A stretch of 64,000 bases of DNA from NCBI RefSeq assembly GCF_014127105.1, contig NZ_CP059902.1:2017001-2081000 (forward strand), read 5' to 3'. The DNA comes from Devosia sp. MC521 (GTDB lineage Bacteria > Pseudomonadota > Alphaproteobacteria > Rhizobiales > Devosiaceae). This document shows positions 8,552 to 20,909 of this stretch, in pieces. The position numbers and the translations under genes are program-made. The first letter of the stretch is position 1, and each line of letters begins with the position of its first letter. The notes below the pieces were generated by a model that saw nothing but the letters and a program-made list of their open reading frames with translations, searched no databases and was not told where the DNA came from.

Positions 8552-10129
8552 TTAGTCGAAGGTGACCGTAGTCATGTTCGGCTGGTTTTCCGGCTGAACA
8601 GCCAGGGTCACGCCATCACGCATTGCGTATGCGAGCACCTGGTTGTGGATCGGCATGAGCACGCGATCTTCCTTCACGACCTTCCAGATTTCGGCAATGG
8701 TCGCATCGCGCTGTTCGATGTTGTCCATGGTGCCGAGCGCGATGATCTTCTCATCGAGTTCTGGGTTGGTGTAGAGGCCGACGTTATAGGTGCCGTGCAG
8801 ATCAGTCTTGGAGTGGACGAGGTCGTTGAAGACATAGGCCGAGTCAAATGTCGGAACGCCCCAACCGAGCAGGTAGAAGTCCGACTTGTTCGCCAAGATG
8901 ATCGGGCTGTGTTCAGCCACTGGACGCGATGCCAGCGTCACCTTGATGCCGATCTGGCCGAGCATGCCTACATAAGCGGTCGAGATCGCTTCGTCGTTCA
9001 CGTAACGGTTGTTTGGCGTATCGAGCGTCACGGTAAAGCCGTTCGGGTAGCCAGCTTCAGCCATAAGGGCCTTCGCCTTTTCCACGTCTGGCTTCGGATA
9101 AGCGTCGAGTTCTGGCGTCCAACCGTTCACGAACGGAGGGTTCGGGATACCGGTCGGGATCGACTGGCCGCGCATCACAACCTGCTTGATCGCATCACGA
9201 TCGAGCGCAAGCTCCATCGCTTCACGAACCTTCGGATTGTTGAAGGGGTTGCTGTCCTTGATGTCGGACGAAGCCAGTGGCTCTTCACCAAAGCGATAGC
9301 CGAAATAGATGAAGCGGTTTTCTGGGCCGATTTCGACCTTAAAACCTTCGGTATTGCTCAGACGATCGATGTCTTGTGGCGGAACGTCCTGAACGATATC
9401 GACTTCACCCGAGAGCAGTGCCGAAACGCGGGTCTGCGCGTCAGCGATCACCAGATATTCGATCTTGTCGACCGCAGACTTTTCGCCCCACCAGCCGGCG
9501 TTGTAATCAAGCACGGTCTTCACGTCGACTTCGCGCGAAGCGAGCGTGTATGGACCGGTACCATTGGTGTTGAGCACCGAGTAGTTGCTCGCGCCAGCGG
9601 CAAAGTCCTGCACCACAGCCAGATCATGTTCATCGGACCAGGTCTTGTCCATGATGAAGGTGTTGGTGAGGTTGTTTGGGTAGATCAGGGCTGGGCCCTT
9701 CATCTGGAATTCGACGGTGTAATCGTCGACCGCAGCAACCGAAACCACTTCGGCATGCAGCTGCTTCATGTTCGAGAACTCGCTCTTGGCGCGTTCAATC
9801 GAGTAGATCACGTCTTCAGCGGTGAAGTCGTTGCCGTTGTGGAATTTGACGCCTTCACGCAGCTTGAACACCCAAACTGTTGGGTCGCCTTCCTTGAGGG
9901 CCCACTCTGTCGCCAAACGTGGCGTCAGAGCGCCGTCATTGGCGCGGCCGAGCAGCGTTTCATAGATGTGGTGGGAAAGAGTGTGGGTATTCCCTTGGTT
10001 CTGCGAGTGCGGATCCATAGTCAGCGAGTCCGAGGAACGCGCCCAGCGAATGGTTTCCGCGCTGGCCACACTAACGAGCATAGTGGATGCAGCGAGCACC
10101 GCAGCAATGCGGGTGAGTGAAGTGTTCAT
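8552..10129 (-). CDS. Peptide ABC transporter substrate-binding protein (family 5)
   Basis: Predicted 525-residue periplasmic binding protein of the DppA/OppA family. A Sec signal peptide (MNTSLTRIAAVLAASTMLV, cleavage after VASA) is followed by ETIRWARSSDSLTMDP and the family features LATEWALKEGD and VKFHNGNDFTAEDVIYSIER. The frame is open further upstream, but the ATG at 10129 is preceded by GGAGAGG at good spacing and begins the signal peptide, so I take it as the start. First gene of the dpp-type operon. It is divergent from an SMP-30 lactonase, with about 450 bases of shared promoter region. Confidence 0.95.
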   Translation of the reverse strand: MNTSLTRIAAVLAASTMLVSVASAETIRWARSSDSLTMDPHSQNQGNTHTLSHHIYETLLGRANDGALTPRLATEWALKEGDPTVWVFKLREGVKFHNGNDFTAEDVIYSIERAKSEFSNMKQLHAEVVSVAAVDDYTVEFQMKGPALIYPNNLTNTFIMDKTWSDEHDLAVVQDFAAGASNYSVLNTNGTGPYTLASREVDVKTVLDYNAGWWGEKSAVDKIEYLVIADAQTRVSALLSGEVDIVQDVPPQDIDRLSNTEGFKVEIGPENRFIYFGYRFGEEPLASSDIKDSNPFNNPKVREAMELALDRDAIKQVVMRGQSIPTGIPNPPFVNGWTPELDAYPKPDVEKAKALMAEAGYPNGFTVTLDTPNNRYVNDEAISTAYVGMLGQIGIKVTLASRPVAEHSPIILANKSDFYLLGWGVPTFDSAYVFNDLVHSKTDLHGTYNVGLYTNPELDEKIIALGTMDNIEQRDATIAEIWKVVKEDRVLMPIHNQVLAYAMRDGVTLAVQPENQPNMTTVTFD

Positions 10130-10577
10130 TAAGTCCTCTCCATTTCCTGAATACTTGCTCTCTCTCGAATGAACTGGAGAGCTTTGAAGACAGCAAAGCC
10201 GAAAACAAACGCCAGTGCAATTGCAGGCAATGGGCAACAATATTCAGGAATGTCGGGAAAACTAACCCACATAACCCCATTCGCCCGGATTCGGGAGGGT
10301 TATCTTTCGATAGCAGGCCCTAAGATGAAACACATACAAAGCTTGCAACGCATGCTTTGTATACGGAGCCAAGTCCGCTTTTCTTCCAATCGTCCTCAAA
10401 AAATAATCATTCGTCTGATTTCGCCGCTTTGAGACCAGTTCAACACAGCACGACCGCAGAGAATCTTTAAATTTTTCAAGTGTGACGCCAGTTCAGCCCC
10501 TCTGTCCTGCCTCTTCCATCTGCCCAAATCTCTGTCATGATCAGAAGAAGAGATTGAGGATTCCGGAGGAGACACGA
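10130..10577. promoter_or_regulatory. Divergent promoter region with an operator-like inverted repeat
   Basis: This 448-base gene-free stretch lies between the dpp-type operon (minus) and the lactonase gene (plus). It contains a 9-bp perfect inverted repeat, ATACAAAGC at 10334-10342 and GCTTTGTAT at 10354-10362, with 11 bases between. The TTGTATAC part is reminiscent of GntR-type operators. No regulator gene is adjacent, so the binding factor is unknown. No small gene is evident here. Confidence 0.45.
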
Positions 10578-11489
10578 ATGACAGAACAAGGCCTCTACAC
10601 TGTCGTAGATACGCGCTTCTCAGGGCTAATTTTGGGCAATGCCAAGCTCGAAACAATCTACACCGGCTGCCGCTGGGCCGAAGGCCCGGTCTGGTTCAAA
10701 GATGGCAATTATCTCCTGTGGAGCGACATCCCAAACCATCGGATGCTGCGCTACATCCCCGATGTCGGCACCCATGTGTTCCGCGCCGATAGCCACTACT
10801 CCAACGGCAACACCAGAGATCGCTCTGGCCGCCTGCTCTCCTGCCACCACGGTACCCGCAGCGTCACCCGTACGGAGCATGACGGCACCATCACCACGCT
10901 GGCCGACAGTTTTGAAGGCAAGCGCCTCAACTCGCCCAATGACCTTGTCGTCCATTCCAATGGCAGCGTCTGGTTCACCGACCCGACCTACGGCATTCTC
11001 TCGGACTATGAAGGTTTCATGGCCACCCCGGAGCAGGCCAAACACAATGTCTTCCGCCTTGATCCGTCAGGCGAATTACAATCTGTTTCCGGCGACTTCA
11101 CCCAGCCCAATGGCCTCGCCTTCTCGCCCGACGAAAAGCTGCTTTATGTCGCCGATAGCGGCTCCAGCCACGATGAAAACGTGCCGCGCCGCATCACCAT
11201 CTTTGACGTCATCGACGGCCGCCTCTTGGCCAATGGCCGCAAATTCTGTGATTTGAAATTCGGCATTCCCGACGGCCTGCGCACCGACACTTTTGGCAAT
11301 GTCTGGACCAGCGGCGGCAACGCCGTGCACTGCTACTCCCCCGACGGCACGCTCCTGGGGCGCATCAACATCCCCGAGACCGTGTCCAACCTCACCTTCG
11401 GCGGCCCGCGCGGCAATCAGCTCTTCATCACGGCCACGACCTCGGTCTACGCAATCTTCGTCAACGCCAAAGGCGCACAGGTGCCTTAA
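10578..11489 (+). CDS. SMP-30/gluconolactonase family protein
   Basis: Predicted 303-residue cytoplasmic six-bladed beta-propeller lactonase, likely opening a sugar lactone to its acid. The metal-site pattern is visible: Glu in RWAEGPVW (near residue 30), Asn in LNSPNDL (near 120), and Asp in YVADSG (near 195). The frame extends upstream, but the ATG at 10578 follows GGAGGA at about 7 bases and is the clear start. It may feed the sugar-acid dehydratases at the left of the window, though it is not in the same operon. A repeat-rich region follows its stop. Confidence 0.9.
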   Translation: MTEQGLYTVVDTRFSGLILGNAKLETIYTGCRWAEGPVWFKDGNYLLWSDIPNHRMLRYIPDVGTHVFRADSHYSNGNTRDRSGRLLSCHHGTRSVTRTEHDGTITTLADSFEGKRLNSPNDLVVHSNGSVWFTDPTYGILSDYEGFMATPEQAKHNVFRLDPSGELQSVSGDFTQPNGLAFSPDEKLLYVADSGSSHDENVPRRITIFDVIDGRLLANGRKFCDLKFGIPDGLRTDTFGNVWTSGGNAVHCYSPDGTLLGRINIPETVSNLTFGGPRGNQLFITATTSVYAIFVNAKGAQVP

Positions 11490-12266
11490 GCTCCGCGCCC
11501 CACCACACCGTCAGTGCTCGTCCTGATGGGGCAATCCAGCCCAACGCCGCCACGCTCTGGATCACCCGGACAAGCCGGGTGATGACGACGGGAGAGAGTG
11601 TGCTCAGAAGAGCAACGGCCGTTGTCTGAGCAATAGCTCGCCACACCACAGGGCCAACTCCTCCCCCTTTCCAGGGGGAAGCTGGGTGGAGGTACTCCTC
11701 GCCAGCCAGCCTGTCACCCTCGCCAAAGCGAGGGCCTCTGTTTCGCTTCCGCATACACCAGCGCAACGAACGAACACCACTGCCCCGTCATTGCCCGACT
11801 TGATCGGGCAATCCAGCCCAACGCTGGCCATACTCTGGATCACCCGGACAAGCCGGGTGATGACGCTGCGAAGAGCCAACACTCAAAAGGCCCCGGCTTC
11901 CATTGCCGCACAGCCCCTTCGCCTCCCTCCCCCTTGCGGGGAGGGACTGAGGGTGGGGGTCGGCGTGCGCCACACCCCGGCACCCTCGGGCCCGACCCGA
12001 GGTCTCAACACTTTGCCCCACCACCAGCCTGTCACCCTCGCGAAAGCGAGGGCCTCTGCGTCCCCTCAGCAATCACCGGCCCAGCCCCTCCCCCCCAACA
12101 GGGGGACGTTGGGTGGGGTAACACTCCGCAAAAACAGGCCCACCGCCTGCGCCCCGTCATTGCCCGACTTGATCGGGCAATCCAGCCCAACGCCGCCACG
12201 CTCTGGATTACCCGGTCAAGCCGGGTGATCGGGCGAAGAAATTACGCCTAGAACAGCCATCTTGCG
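11490..12266. repeat. Intergenic mosaic of three repeat families
   Basis: This 777-base gap has no credible gene; the reading frames across it are made of repeats. Family A (about 80 bases, ends in the hairpin CACCCGGACAAGCCGGGTG) occurs at 11519-11587, 11786-11865 and 12155-12233. Copies 2 and 3 also carry the inner palindrome TTGCCCGACTTGATCGGGCAA. Family B (about 35 bases, CACCCTCGCCAAAGCGAGGG core) occurs at 11706-11740 and 12024-12058. Family C (CTCCCCC...GGGGG...GGGTGGGGGT) occurs at 11659-11700, 11921-11968 and 12084-12125. Similar GC-rich hairpin repeats are scattered between genes in many Hyphomicrobiales. They may act as terminators or mRNA stabilisers. Confidence 0.85.
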
Positions 12267-13403
12267 CTAGCCCCCCTTTCTCGGCCAAACCAGCGGCCTA
12301 CGCTGGTACCGGGCGAACTCCTCGACACCCAATAGGGACGCCGCATCCTTGGCGTCGCGACGTGCCTTGATGGCTCGGTATTCGCCGAGGAACGCGCCCA
12401 CCAAGCGAGCCATTCTGTCATCTACTCGATCAAAAAGGGCATCATCGTTACAGAAGCGATAGTGCTTGCCCCATCCGCGAATTATGCTGTCGGTTCTGCT
12501 GATAGTTGCAATTAGGGAATATTTTCGCGGAATAGCTTCGCCTTTTTTCGTCTCCCGCATCACCTTCGCGCTTTCGTTAAAGCGTTTCTGCACATTTTGC
12601 TCAAGCCTCGTGATTGCCTTCGCTGACGGGCGTATGAATCCGTTGTTGAACTCGATTCCGAGCCATTCAAACTTGTCTGAAACTCGAAGAGGCTCCTTTG
12701 AAGACTTTTCCTCAGAAAGGGTCATCCCGAAATCGTGCAAGATGCCGATGGCCAGCCGCATACGGGCATTTGCTGCGGCGGCTGAAGGCGCGAGAATAAT
12801 AAAGTCGTCGATATATCGGACGCATACACAGTCACCCTCGTTCATGCGCCGATCAAAGTCATGAAGCAGGATATTGCCGAGCAAAGGTGACAAAGAATTG
12901 CCCTGAGCAACCCCGATGGACTCAATTGGGAAGGCTTGCGCTTTTTCCTTGAGATCTGCCATGTTTGAGAGTTCGAGCCTAATCGCATCCTCAAACAGAA
13001 CAACGAACTCAGGATCTTCCGTGACCTTCGAAATGATGTCCGTCACGTGGGGTTTGGGTATCTTTGTGAAGAAGGCACGTATGTCAGCAAATGCCACATG
13101 GGTAGCACCATTGCCTATGGCCATTAGCACTGCCTGAACGGCGGCGGGGACTGCTGCGAGTCCATCCTTCTGCTTCTTTATTCCGCCGAAGCTGTTGGGA
13201 TTTTGAAAATAACAACTGAGTCCAGGCACTGTTTCCAATGCCTCGAGTACCGCTCTCTGGACAATACGCGAACGTAGCGGCGCTAACACAAGCGGACGGA
13301 ACTTGGCACTTTTACTTCCGTCTGCATTTGTGGCGCGGCGGGACCGCCCGGCCCGTGAAATAAATGGGTCCAGCCGCCAAACAGGAACCTGAAACTGAAA
13401 GGG
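12267..13403 (-). pseudogene. Reverse transcriptase, N-terminus missing (standalone bacterial RT)
   Basis: The frame encodes the finger-palm-thumb core of a bacterial reverse transcriptase. Counting from a GTG at 13289, catalytic Asp is in FADIRAFF (residue 69), the GVAQGNSLSP motif is at 126-135, YIDD at 159-162, and FEWLGIEF follows near 207-214. The palm looks intact and potentially active. The similarity clearly continues upstream of that GTG (KFRPLVLAPLRSRIVQRA is the usual RT1 block), but the frame closes at a stop at 13404-13406 with no ATG or GTG before it. So the first 60 or so residues are lost or frameshifted. It has no intron maturase or endonuclease domain, no effector partner beside it, and no obvious retron or DGR repeat. 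Group II-like or defence-type RT; class uncertain. Confidence 0.75.
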
Positions 13404-13813
13404 TTACGGCTAACTTCATCTCATCGGAACGGTCGGGCCTGACCACTGCAGAGGTACGTTGCCGCCCATTCTGCGCGGATGAGACCGTGACCTGCGCCAC
13501 CGCCTCGCCGCCGCACTCCAAATCGAACGCACTGGATAAACCAGCCGCAGAAATGAAGGCGAATGCTCAGAATCAAAGTATCTCACAAGTCACAGATGCT
13601 CTTCAAGTATTCTTGTGAAAACATATCATTATCTACAAACTCAAGAGAACTTAGCCTGAATTTGCTTTGGTCTATACCTACCCACCGCTAACATGACCGA
13701 AACTAGATCGTAAACCACCGCAACAAACAAAGCGCGGCAGCCCTCGAACTAATGCCTCACGCACGCGCGTTCCAGTACGCAAATGCTACGCCTCCCCCTC
13801 GTCGTTATACCCC
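13404..13813. other. Gene-poor stretch upstream of the RT remnant
   Basis: Nothing convincing is seen here. An 84-codon plus-strand frame (13364-13618) overlaps the RT remnant and has no recognisable domain. The part from about 13560 to 13740 is noticeably AT-richer than its surroundings, which fits foreign or decayed DNA. Confidence 0.5.
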
Positions 13814-14296
13814 TCACCCAATCCGCAAAATCTCCACCTCACCACCCGCCACGCTCACCACATCGCCTTCCCCCTTCCCCATCAGCGCCCGCGCGACGGG
13901 TGAGCTGAACGAGATCGTGCCCGCCTTTGGGTCCGCCTCGTCCTCGCCAACAATGCGATAGGTCTGCACGCGGCCGTCTTCGCGCTCAAAGGTCACTGTC
14001 GTACCGAAGGCCACGACAGAGCAATCTACGGAATATTCCACCACCTGCGCCGTGCGAATGCGTTCTGAATAATAGCGAATGTCCCGATAAGGCGACGCCG
14101 CTTGCCGACGACGCTCATTGATATCCTCGATCACCATCGCCGTGTCATAAGCGTGTTTGGCCGCCAGCAGCTGCGCCTCCAGCGCCTCCAGCCCCGCTGC
14201 CGTCACCAGATTGGGACCATCCGGGATCGGACGATCCGGCAGCATGGTTTCCGATGCCGTTTCAGCACTGTCTTCTTTTGTAAAAGCCACGCTCAT
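13814..14296 (-). CDS. GreA/GreB-family transcription elongation factor
   Basis: Predicted 160-residue protein. An N-terminal coiled-coil (GLEALEAQLLAAKHAYDTAM, near residues 34-53) is followed by a C-terminal FKBP-like domain with VVEYSVDCSVVAFGTTVTF and IVGEDEADPKAGTISFSSPVARALMG, the latter typical of the GreA/GreB C-domain. It would bind the secondary channel of RNA polymerase or act as a Gre-like modulator. The N-terminal region is longer and the coiled-coil shorter than in classical GreA, so it may be one of the Rhizobiales Gre paralogues rather than the main GreA. Confidence 0.85.
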   Translation of the reverse strand: MSVAFTKEDSAETASETMLPDRPIPDGPNLVTAAGLEALEAQLLAAKHAYDTAMVIEDINERRRQAASPYRDIRYYSERIRTAQVVEYSVDCSVVAFGTTVTFEREDGRVQTYRIVGEDEADPKAGTISFSSPVARALMGKGEGDVVSVAGGEVEILRIG

Positions 14297-14408
14297 CGCG
14301 GAAACCTCAGTGAAATATCAGGAACTTCGCACGCCCTAAGGCCCCGCCGCGCCCATACGGCGCCAAGCCAGAGGCCAAACAATGCCAGCCATATGCCCAT
14401 AATTGGCC

Positions 14409-14432
14409 AAAAAAAAGCGGACCGAAGCCCGC
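14409..14432 (-). terminator. Intrinsic terminator after nrdHIEF
   Basis: On the minus strand GCGGGC-TTCG-GTCCGC forms a short hairpin capped by a stable TTCG loop, immediately followed by eight T residues. It lies about 30 bases past the nrdF stop. Confidence 0.85.
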
Positions 14433-14459
14433 CCTTTCTCTCTGCTGTATGAGCAGGTC

Positions 14460-17585
<3,126 letters not shown>

Positions 17586-17604
<19 letters not shown>

Positions 17605-17990
17605 AACCGTTCGAGTCCCTGTATGACGTTGGCGACATCCTCATCCGTTCCGAGCAATTCGAAACGATAGAGGAGCGGTACGGAGCATTTCTGCGAGACG
17701 ATATCGCCCGCCAAACAATAACCCGTACCAAAGTTCGTATTCCCCGCGCCGATCACGCCACGGATAAGGCCACGATTACTGGCCACATTGAGAAACCGGA
17801 TAACCGGTTTCGGCACAGCCCCCTTCCCGTCCCCGCTGCCATATGTCGGCAGCACCAGTACGAAGGGCTCGCTCACCACGGGTGGGTCGCTCGCGGCATC
17901 CACCGGCAATCGTACGCTTGGTAAACCGAGCTTGACGACGAAGCGGTGAGTGTTTTCCGAAGTACTGGAATAGTAGACGAGAGAAGCCAT
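17586..17990 (-). CDS. nrdI: Flavodoxin-like NrdI, cofactor assembly for NrdF
   Basis: Predicted 134-residue flavodoxin-like protein that supplies the oxidant for assembling the Mn2-tyrosyl radical of NrdF. The FMN phosphate-binding loop is [12 protein letters not shown] (residues 6-17); [21 protein letters not shown] and [11 protein letters not shown] are the other NrdI hallmarks. It sits between nrdH and nrdE in the usual order. Confidence 0.95.
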
Positions 17991-18004
17991 GCCCGGGGCG
18001 CGGC

Positions 18005-18226
18005 TTAAGCGAGAGCGCCGATCATATCCGGACGGAAACCAGCCCAGTGCTGATCACCAGCCACCACCACTGGAACCTGACGGTAGCCCATCTGTTCAAC
18101 GCGAGCGTAGGCATCTGCATCTTCAGAGATGTCGACGATAGTGTAATCAAGACCCTTACGGTCCAACGCACGCGTGGTCGCGGTGCACTGTACACATGCT
18201 GGCTTGCTGTAAACTGTAATGCTCAT
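18005..18226 (-). CDS. nrdH: Glutaredoxin-like NrdH
   Basis: Predicted 73-residue thioredoxin-fold redoxin that reduces NrdE. The CVQC active site is at residues 11-14 ([14 protein letters not shown]), and the C-terminal WAGFRPDMI is the NrdH signature. First gene of the operon, 14 bases before nrdI. Confidence 0.96.
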   Translation of the reverse strand: MSITVYSKPACVQCTATTRALDRKGLDYTIVDISEDADAYARVEQMGYRQVPVVVAGDQHWAGFRPDMIGALA

Positions 18227-18732
18227 CGATAAACCTCGACAGGTTGTATGACGGGTAGTGAGCAGTTCGGCGAGATCGTCATCGCCCTATTCCGCCCCAG
18301 CCCCCGCCGGTGGACAATTGGCGCCTAAGCGATCTCAACCGGCATCCAAATTTGCGCCCGAATTTGTCCTCCCCAACCTCACGGCTCGGTGACAAACGCG
18401 ACGCAAACTCAACGCTTACAGTTGCGGAATTTCGGTAGGTCTGAATAGTCAGCTTACCGTCCTTCCCTCACTCCAACTCTAGGCGAGCAGGAGTGTCTCA
18501 GACGCTATATATAGTATGCCGATACGCTGGCGCTTCAACCGTTCTTCGCACACGACAAGGGCTAATTCGGGCTTGACGGCATTTCGTGATCGGACCCGTT
18601 CGAATCGCGGTTCCGTGAAACACCCGGAAGCCCTCGGCTCTTGCCACCGTGAAGCAAAAACATCGCTCTTGATGTATACCAAAACTGTCTCGATAACCTG
18701 CCGTATAGCGATACATTTTGAGGGGATGAACT
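18227..18732. promoter_or_regulatory. Intergenic region upstream of nrdH and of the Gfo/Idh gene
   Basis: This 506-base stretch has no supported gene. It holds the divergent promoters. At 18505-18514 CTATATATAG matches the core of an NrdR box, but I see only one copy. It lies about 280 bases from nrdH, whereas functional NrdR sites are normally paired and close to the promoter, so I give it low weight. Confidence 0.3.
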
Positions 18733-19749
18733 ATGGGGAATACGCGCAAACTTCGCTGGGGGATTCTCTCCACAGCCAACATCGGCATGCAAAAAGTCAC
18801 CCCCGCGATTATGAAATCGGCGCATTCCGAAGTCGTCGCCATTGGATCGCGAAATCTGGACCAAGCGCAGCGCGCGGCCAATAAACTGGGCATTCCTAAG
18901 GCTTTTGGGTCCTATGAAGAGCTCATAAGCTCCCCAGATATCGACGCAATTTACAATCCGCTGCCCAATCACCTGCATGTCGAGATGACGCTCGCCGCCA
19001 ACGCAGCGGGCAAGCATGTGCTCTGCGAAAAGCCGGTTGCGATCACTGCTGAAGACGCAAAGCGCCTGCGTACGGCGCGTCCAGACCGACTCATCTTGGA
19101 AGCCTTCATGGTGCGCTTCCATAAGCAATGGCTCCGCGCCCGCGAAATCATGCGCTCGGGCGAATTGGGCGAAGTGCGCGCCGTTCGCTCGGTCTTCACC
19201 TATTACAATGCCGACCCAAACAACGTCCGCAACAAGGCCGACATCGGTGGCGGAGGCCTACTAGATATAGGGTGCTACCCCATCACGGGCGGTCGCTTCT
19301 TCTTCGAGAGCGAACCACTACAGGTAGTATCCCTCGTGGATCGCGACGCCAATTTCGGCACAGACCGTCAGGCGTCCGTCATTGCCGATTTCGGCAATGG
19401 TCGTCAGCTTACCTTCCTCGTTTCAACCCAGTTGGCGCCCAATCAATCGCTTGAACTTCTGGGCACTAAGGGCCGCGTCGAACTGATCATTCCGTTCAAT
19501 GCGCCAGCCGATACGCCAACAGCTGTATTGGTTGATGAAGGCAAGGCTCTTGATGGATCGATGGCCCGCCGCGAGATCATGTCGGCCTGTGACCAGTATA
19601 CGGAAATGGCCGAGGCCTTCGCCTTGGCGGCTTTGGGAGAAGGCACCCTGCCCTATGGCGTTGAGGACGCGATCCGCTCGATGCACATCCTCGACGCTAT
19701 CTTCGAAAGTGAAAAGACCGGTGCCTGGGCACCGGTCAAGAAAGACTAA
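18733..19749 (+). CDS. Gfo/Idh/MocA-family NAD(P)-dependent oxidoreductase
   Basis: Predicted 338-residue sugar or polyol dehydrogenase. The N-terminal Rossmann domain (RWGILSTANIGMQKVTPAI, residues 8-26) and the family motif CEKPVAITAEDAK (near residue 98) are present. The G-G-G-x-L-D-I-G-C-Y-P helix (near 176) is typical of the substrate-binding side and carries the usual catalytic region. GGGGATGA precedes the ATG. It ends exactly where the convergent pseudouridine synthase stop begins, with no gap. Substrate unknown. Confidence 0.9.
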   Translation: MGNTRKLRWGILSTANIGMQKVTPAIMKSAHSEVVAIGSRNLDQAQRAANKLGIPKAFGSYEELISSPDIDAIYNPLPNHLHVEMTLAANAAGKHVLCEKPVAITAEDAKRLRTARPDRLILEAFMVRFHKQWLRAREIMRSGELGEVRAVRSVFTYYNADPNNVRNKADIGGGGLLDIGCYPITGGRFFFESEPLQVVSLVDRDANFGTDRQASVIADFGNGRQLTFLVSTQLAPNQSLELLGTKGRVELIIPFNAPADTPTAVLVDEGKALDGSMARREIMSACDQYTEMAEAFALAALGEGTLPYGVEDAIRSMHILDAIFESEKTGAWAPVKKD

Positions 19750-20763
19750 TTAGCGCTTTGGTGGACGGGGTTGGCTTGGGCCGCCCCGTCGATCTGCCCC
19801 CGGACGAGCCGCTGGCTTGCCCGGGGTCGGGCGGCCAGACGTTGGGCGACCCGCAGTGGGCTTGCCCCCGACCGGCTTACCTGCTGCACCACGCCCTGCA
19901 CTGGGCTTGCCCGCTGGCTTCCCTGCACCCTTAAAGCCAAGCTTGCCACCGCCCTTGCCGACTTTGCCTGCCGCAAGGCGCTCGGCGCGACGCGAGCCTT
20001 CGGCCCGGCGTTCTGCCAAACGTGTTGGCGAATTGCGCTTGTCCTGCAAAGCACGCGCACCACCAGTTGGGCGCTTCGCCTCACCATCGTCAAAACGCGC
20101 GCCGCCAGCGCGAGCCGGTTTCTTGCCTTCAAACTTACGGCCTTCCGGGCGCTTGAAGCCGCCCCCTGCCGGACGACCGGCGCCTTCCGTCCGTGGCGCA
20201 CGCTCGCGCTCAACAAAACCTTCGGGCATCGGCGCATCGCGCCATTCGCCCGGCGCCAGTCCGTCCACCGTCCAATCGCCAATAGCCCAGCGCACCAAAC
20301 GCAGGGTTGGGAAGCCGATAGCTGCCGTCATGCGACGGACCTGACGGTTGCGTCCCTCGGTAATGGTCAGCTTCAACCAAGTATCGGGCACACTTTTACG
20401 GAAACGAACGGGCGGATTGCGCTCCCAAAGCTCTGGCGGATCAATCCGCTCGACCTTGGCCGGACGGGTCTTGCCGTCATTGAGTTCAACCCCGCGCGCC
20501 AGCTTACGCAGCACGTCGTCACTCGGGTTGCCCTCGACCTGCACCAGATAGGTCTTTTCTTTTTTGAACTTCGGCGAGGAGATTTGGGCATGCATCGTGC
20601 CGCTGTCGGTCAAGATCAGCAGCCCTTCGCTATCCTTATCGAGGCGACCAGCCGCATAGACATCGGGCACGTCCACGAAGTCGGATAGGGTCTGCTCCCC
20701 GTCGCCATTGGTGAATTGGGTAAGCACCCCATAGGGCTTGTTGAGGAGTATAAGACGCGCCAT
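19750..20763 (-). CDS. RsuA/RluB/E-type pseudouridine synthase with long basic low-complexity tail
   Basis: Predicted 337-residue protein. The first about 190 residues are a complete RluE-like pseudouridine synthase that modifies ribosomal RNA; the catalytic Asp lies in AAGRLDKDSEGLLILT (near residue 40), and EGRNRQVRRMTAAIGFPTLRLVR is the second conserved block. The remaining about 145 residues are rich in Gly, Pro, Lys, Arg and Ala, with repeated G-K-P and G-R-P units, and are surely disordered. Such a tail could bind RNA. I chose the start at MARLILLN; an ATG four codons earlier is also possible. Confidence 0.92.
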   Translation of the reverse strand: MARLILLNKPYGVLTQFTNGDGEQTLSDFVDVPDVYAAGRLDKDSEGLLILTDSGTMHAQISSPKFKKEKTYLVQVEGNPSDDVLRKLARGVELNDGKTRPAKVERIDPPELWERNPPVRFRKSVPDTWLKLTITEGRNRQVRRMTAAIGFPTLRLVRWAIGDWTVDGLAPGEWRDAPMPEGFVERERAPRTEGAGRPAGGGFKRPEGRKFEGKKPARAGGARFDDGEAKRPTGGARALQDKRNSPTRLAERRAEGSRRAERLAAGKVGKGGGKLGFKGAGKPAGKPSAGRGAAGKPVGGKPTAGRPTSGRPTPGKPAARPGADRRGGPSQPRPPKR

Positions 20764-20909
20764 CGACCTGACCAATAATGAATTGCCCCCTTAGTGCGGG
20801 TCCTGCGCCACAAATGGAAGCAAAATTCTTCTCATTCACACGCTAGACAGGTCCAAATAACGAGCGCTTGATCGCCACCGGCGCCAGAAAGCTTTTGGGA
20901 GGGGCAAAA

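Noticed and set aside
8351..10120. 589-codon plus-strand frame opposite the peptide-binding protein
   Set aside because: Antisense to a well-supported gene; no recognisable domain.
11686..12228. 180-codon plus-strand frame in the repeat region
   Set aside because: Its translation is made of the intergenic repeats (recurring L-P-D-L-I-G-Q-S-S-P-T), not a protein gene.
11519..12233. Possible CRISPR array
   Set aside because: Repeats belong to three different families with irregular spacing and internal palindromes; there are no unique spacers of constant length and no cas genes.
12267..13403. Group II intron
   Set aside because: No maturase or endonuclease domain and no intron RNA domain V seen by eye downstream of the RT; only a standalone RT can be supported.
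13364..13618. 84-codon plus-strand frame beside the RT remnant
   Set aside because: No start signal, no family; it overlaps RT sequence read on the other strand.
18505..18514. NrdR box for nrdHIEF
   Set aside because: Only one core match, far from nrdH, and no second box at the usual spacing; kept only as a low-confidence note.
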